Assembly: GCF_001618885.1 (NCBI RefSeq)
Contig: NZ_CP015114.1
Coordinates: 1,550,001 to 1,614,000, forward strand
Origin: Staphylococcus condimenti
GTDB taxonomy: Bacteria; Bacillota; Bacilli; Staphylococcales; Staphylococcaceae
Direction: 5' to 3'
DNA: 64,000 nt
The number at the start of each line of letters is the position of its first letter. Positions within the stretch are counted from its first letter, which is position 1. The position numbers were made by a program, and so were the translations under genes. The notes beneath the pieces are model-generated. The model was not told where the DNA came from. It saw only the letters and a list, made by a program, of their open reading frames with translations, and searched no databases. This document shows, piece by piece, positions 62,014 through 64,000 of the stretch.

Positions 62014-64000
62014 GTGAAAAATGCAATAAAGCTCTTTCTGATGGATTTAAAGAAGATTATTAAAGCACCCGCTGTTTTAGTCATTTTAGGAGGCGTAATG
62101 ATACTCCCTTCTTTTTATGCATGGTTCAATTTAGATGCGACATGGGATCCATATGGAAACACTAAAAATATAAAAATTGCAGTCGTCAATGAAGATAAAG
62201 GCGATAAAGTCAGAGGTAAAAAGATAAATGTAGGAGATGAAGTTGCTAAACAATTAAAAAAAGATAACCATTTTGGTTGGGAATTTGTCAGTCGTAAAAA
62301 AGCAGACCATGATTTGAAGATGGGCAAATATTATGCAGCTATGTACATACCAGAAAAATTCACACATCAAATAACAGGGACGCTTCGCAAAAACCCTCAA
62401 CGTGCTGATATAGAATATAAAGTAAACCAGAAATTGAATGCAATCGCACCTAAAATGACGGATGCCGGAACCAGTGCGATTGTACAGAAAGCTAATGATA
62501 AATTTAATGAAACAGTAACCAAAGCGTTACTTAAAGAAGCTAATCGGTTAGGTATTAAACTTGAAAATGAAATCCCTACGATTAATAAAATTCAAAAAGC
62601 AGTCTCTACAGCTAATAATTCTGTGCCTGAAATTAATAAGTTTGCTAAAAAAATATTATATTTGGATGAACATCAAGACCAAATAGATAACTACGCAGAT
62701 GAATTTAGAGATTTGGATAATTACAAGGGCGACGTTTTAAATGGCGTAGATAAACTGAATCAAGTTAACTCAGCAGTACCTGCATTAAATGAAAAAGCTA
62801 AACTAGTTTTAGCATTAAATGAATATATGCCGAATATCAAAAAGGCACTTAATATTGCTTCTAATGATGTACCAGAAGCATTTCCAAGAATTAATAGGGG
62901 TGTCGACATTGCTAGTAATGGCGTAGATAAAGGTTTACAAGGCATAAACGATGCACGAGGTTATTTGAGTGCAATTAATCAACGTGTAGATACGTACCAA
63001 GGAATTGTTAATGAAGCGCAAAACCGTAATCAAGTCGTGAATAATCGATTACAAAACAACTTACAAGCAGCACCTCAAAGTACTTCAAAAACAAGTGAGA
63101 ATAACATTAAATTTTCACCAATGAGTACGGACGGTAATTCAAATAAGACTTCTTTTGACAGCGAAGATGCAAATGCAATGGAATCTTCTTTGTCTAAAGG
63201 GTTATTGTCCTTATCTCAATATACAGATCAACAAGCAGAAAGTACGCAAGAAAATTTAGGAACACTAGAAAATATCGCTTATGGAATCTTGTCTTCTGAT
63301 AAACCTGAAGAATTTGAATCTGTATTAGATAATATGAATTCTAGACTTGAAGCAACCAGCAAATCTAATCAGCAATTTATTGATATCTTATCTGAAATTG
63401 AAGATAGAGAAGATATGGATCTTTCCTCTGAAATCAATAAGTTAGAAGAAGCGAATAATAGTGTGAATAACTTAATTAGAAAACAAAATCTCCTTAGAGA
63501 TGCATTATCTCAAGGCAGCTCTGGTAAAGCAGAAGCAGTAGATTTATTGAAAACATTGCCTAAAGTTGATCGTGACTTGAAAGGGTTAAGAAATTATATT
63601 CAAACAGAACTGAACCAAAGTTTATTGAACGTATCCAATCAAGTGACTTCAGTATTAAATAATGGTGATGCAAAACTTTCAACAGTTCAATCTAAGTTGA
63701 ATACTATTTCTCAAGTGATTGATGAAGGAGAAGCAATTTTAAAAGACGGCCAAAATAGAATTGAAACGATTCAAAGTGCTTTGCCGCTTATTGAACAAAG
63801 ATATAATGATGCAATGGCTGTTGCACAACGATATTATCCAGAGTTCGAACAAGATGTGAATAAAGCCGCTTCGTTTGTCAGAAATGATTTACCTGGTTTA
63901 GAGCAGCGTTTAGCGGATACAACGGCAACAGTAAACGAAAATATTCCGACATTATTTAATCGCTATGATCAATTAGTAGGCCTGTTAGATAAAAATCAGC
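62014..64000 (+). CDS. YhgE/Pip-family membrane protein, 5' part
   Basis: The frame opens at GTG 62014 (AGAGGTG site) with MKNAIKLFLMDLKKIIK and a transmembrane helix LVILGGVMILPSFYAWFNL, then IAVVNEDKGDKV, the YhgE/Pip N-terminal signature. It continues as a long predicted helical and coiled-coil ectodomain to the right edge (over 660 residues) without a stop; the C-terminal membrane part is outside. Relatives include Pip, YhgE and the EsaA component of type VII secretion. The role is unknown; it may act in cell-surface export. It is divergent from the autolysin gene. Confidence 0.85.
   Translation, partial: MKNAIKLFLMDLKKIIKAPAVLVILGGVMILPSFYAWFNLDATWDPYGNTKNIKIAVVNEDKGDKVRGKKINVGDEVAKQLKKDNHFGWEFVSRKKADHDLKMGKYYAAMYIPEKFTHQITGTLRKNPQRADIEYKVNQKLNAIAPKMTDAGTSAIVQKANDKFNETVTKALLKEANRLGIKLENEIPTINKIQKAVSTANNSVPEINKFAKKILYLDEHQDQIDNYADEFRDLDNYKGDVLNGVDKLNQVNSAVPALNEKAKLVLALNEYMPNIKKALNIASNDVPEAFPRINRGVDIASNGVDKGLQGINDARGYLSAINQRVDTYQGIVNEAQNRNQVVNNRLQNNLQAAPQSTSKTSENNIKFSPMSTDGNSNKTSFDSEDANAMESSLSKGLLSLSQYTDQQAESTQENLGTLENIAYGILSSDKPEEFESVLDNMNSRLEATSKSNQQFIDILSEIEDREDMDLSSEINKLEEANNSVNNLIRKQNLLRDALSQGSSGKAEAVDLLKTLPKVDRDLKGLRNYIQTELNQSLLNVSNQVTSVLNNGDAKLSTVQSKLNTISQVIDEGEAILKDGQNRIETIQSALPLIEQRYNDAMAVAQRYYPEFEQDVNKAASFVRNDLPGLEQRLADTTATVNENIPTLFNRYDQLVGLLDKNQ

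Overview
The window is a stretch of a Staphylococcus chromosome around the origin of replication. The gene order rsmG-mnmG-mnmE-rnpA-rpmH / oriC / dnaA-dnaN-yaaA-recF-gyrB-gyrA, then nnrD, hutH, serS, a DUF2232 gene, gdpP, rplI, dnaB, purA, two tRNAs, walRKHIJ and rlmH is the classic staphylococcal origin-to-rlmH block, and the proteins read very close to S. aureus homologues. The AT-rich base composition fits. A SadA-like aromatic amino acid decarboxylase, a manR-manP-manA locus and the absence of azlCD/metX after serS argue for a coagulase-negative species, perhaps of the carnosus/simulans/condimenti group; that species-level placement is inference.

Region 1 (1-14.0 kb): tRNA modification genes and rnpA/rpmH run leftward. 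oriC is split into a DnaA-box array upstream of dnaA and a second array with DnaA-trios and an AT-rich unwinding element between dnaA and dnaN. Replication and gyrase genes run rightward.

Region 2 (14.0-33.0 kb): NAD(P)HX dehydratase, a small sortase-anchored protein, histidine ammonia-lyase, a serine T-box with serS, two tiny membrane proteins, c-di-AMP phosphodiesterase gdpP overlapping rplI, dnaB, purA under a probable PurR box, a YitT-family gene whose reading frame is broken at an A7 tract, tRNA-Glu and tRNA-Asp, and the essential walRKHI operon.

Region 3 (33.0-38.5 kb): walJ, a second dense DnaA-box cluster, and rlmH carrying the SCC attachment site at its 3' end. No ccr recombinase or second att site is seen. 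Directly downstream is an AT-rich accessory block with a 606-residue PD-(D/E)XK nuclease / DUF2075 helicase / VOC-like fusion, resembling the staphylococcal Nhi anti-phage enzyme, followed by an unknown acidic protein. This is the best candidate for an under-described defence system in the window.

Region 4 (38.5-57.7 kb): MFS transporter convergent with sadA, which lies downstream of a PBP4-like carboxypeptidase; a secreted trypsin-fold protease with a very long basic linker; manR, manP (cre site over its promoter) and manA; two NAD-dependent epimerases, one interrupted by a TGA codon, with an ArsR regulator and a DJ-1/Hsp31-like protein; a sirtuin; mepA-mepR with clear MepR operators; an XRE regulator with a CPBP-family membrane protein.

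Region 5 (57.7-64 kb): cell-surface genes, namely a SasF-like LPXAG protein convergent with a glucosaminidase/CHAP autolysin, then the start of a YhgE/Pip-family membrane protein running off the right edge.
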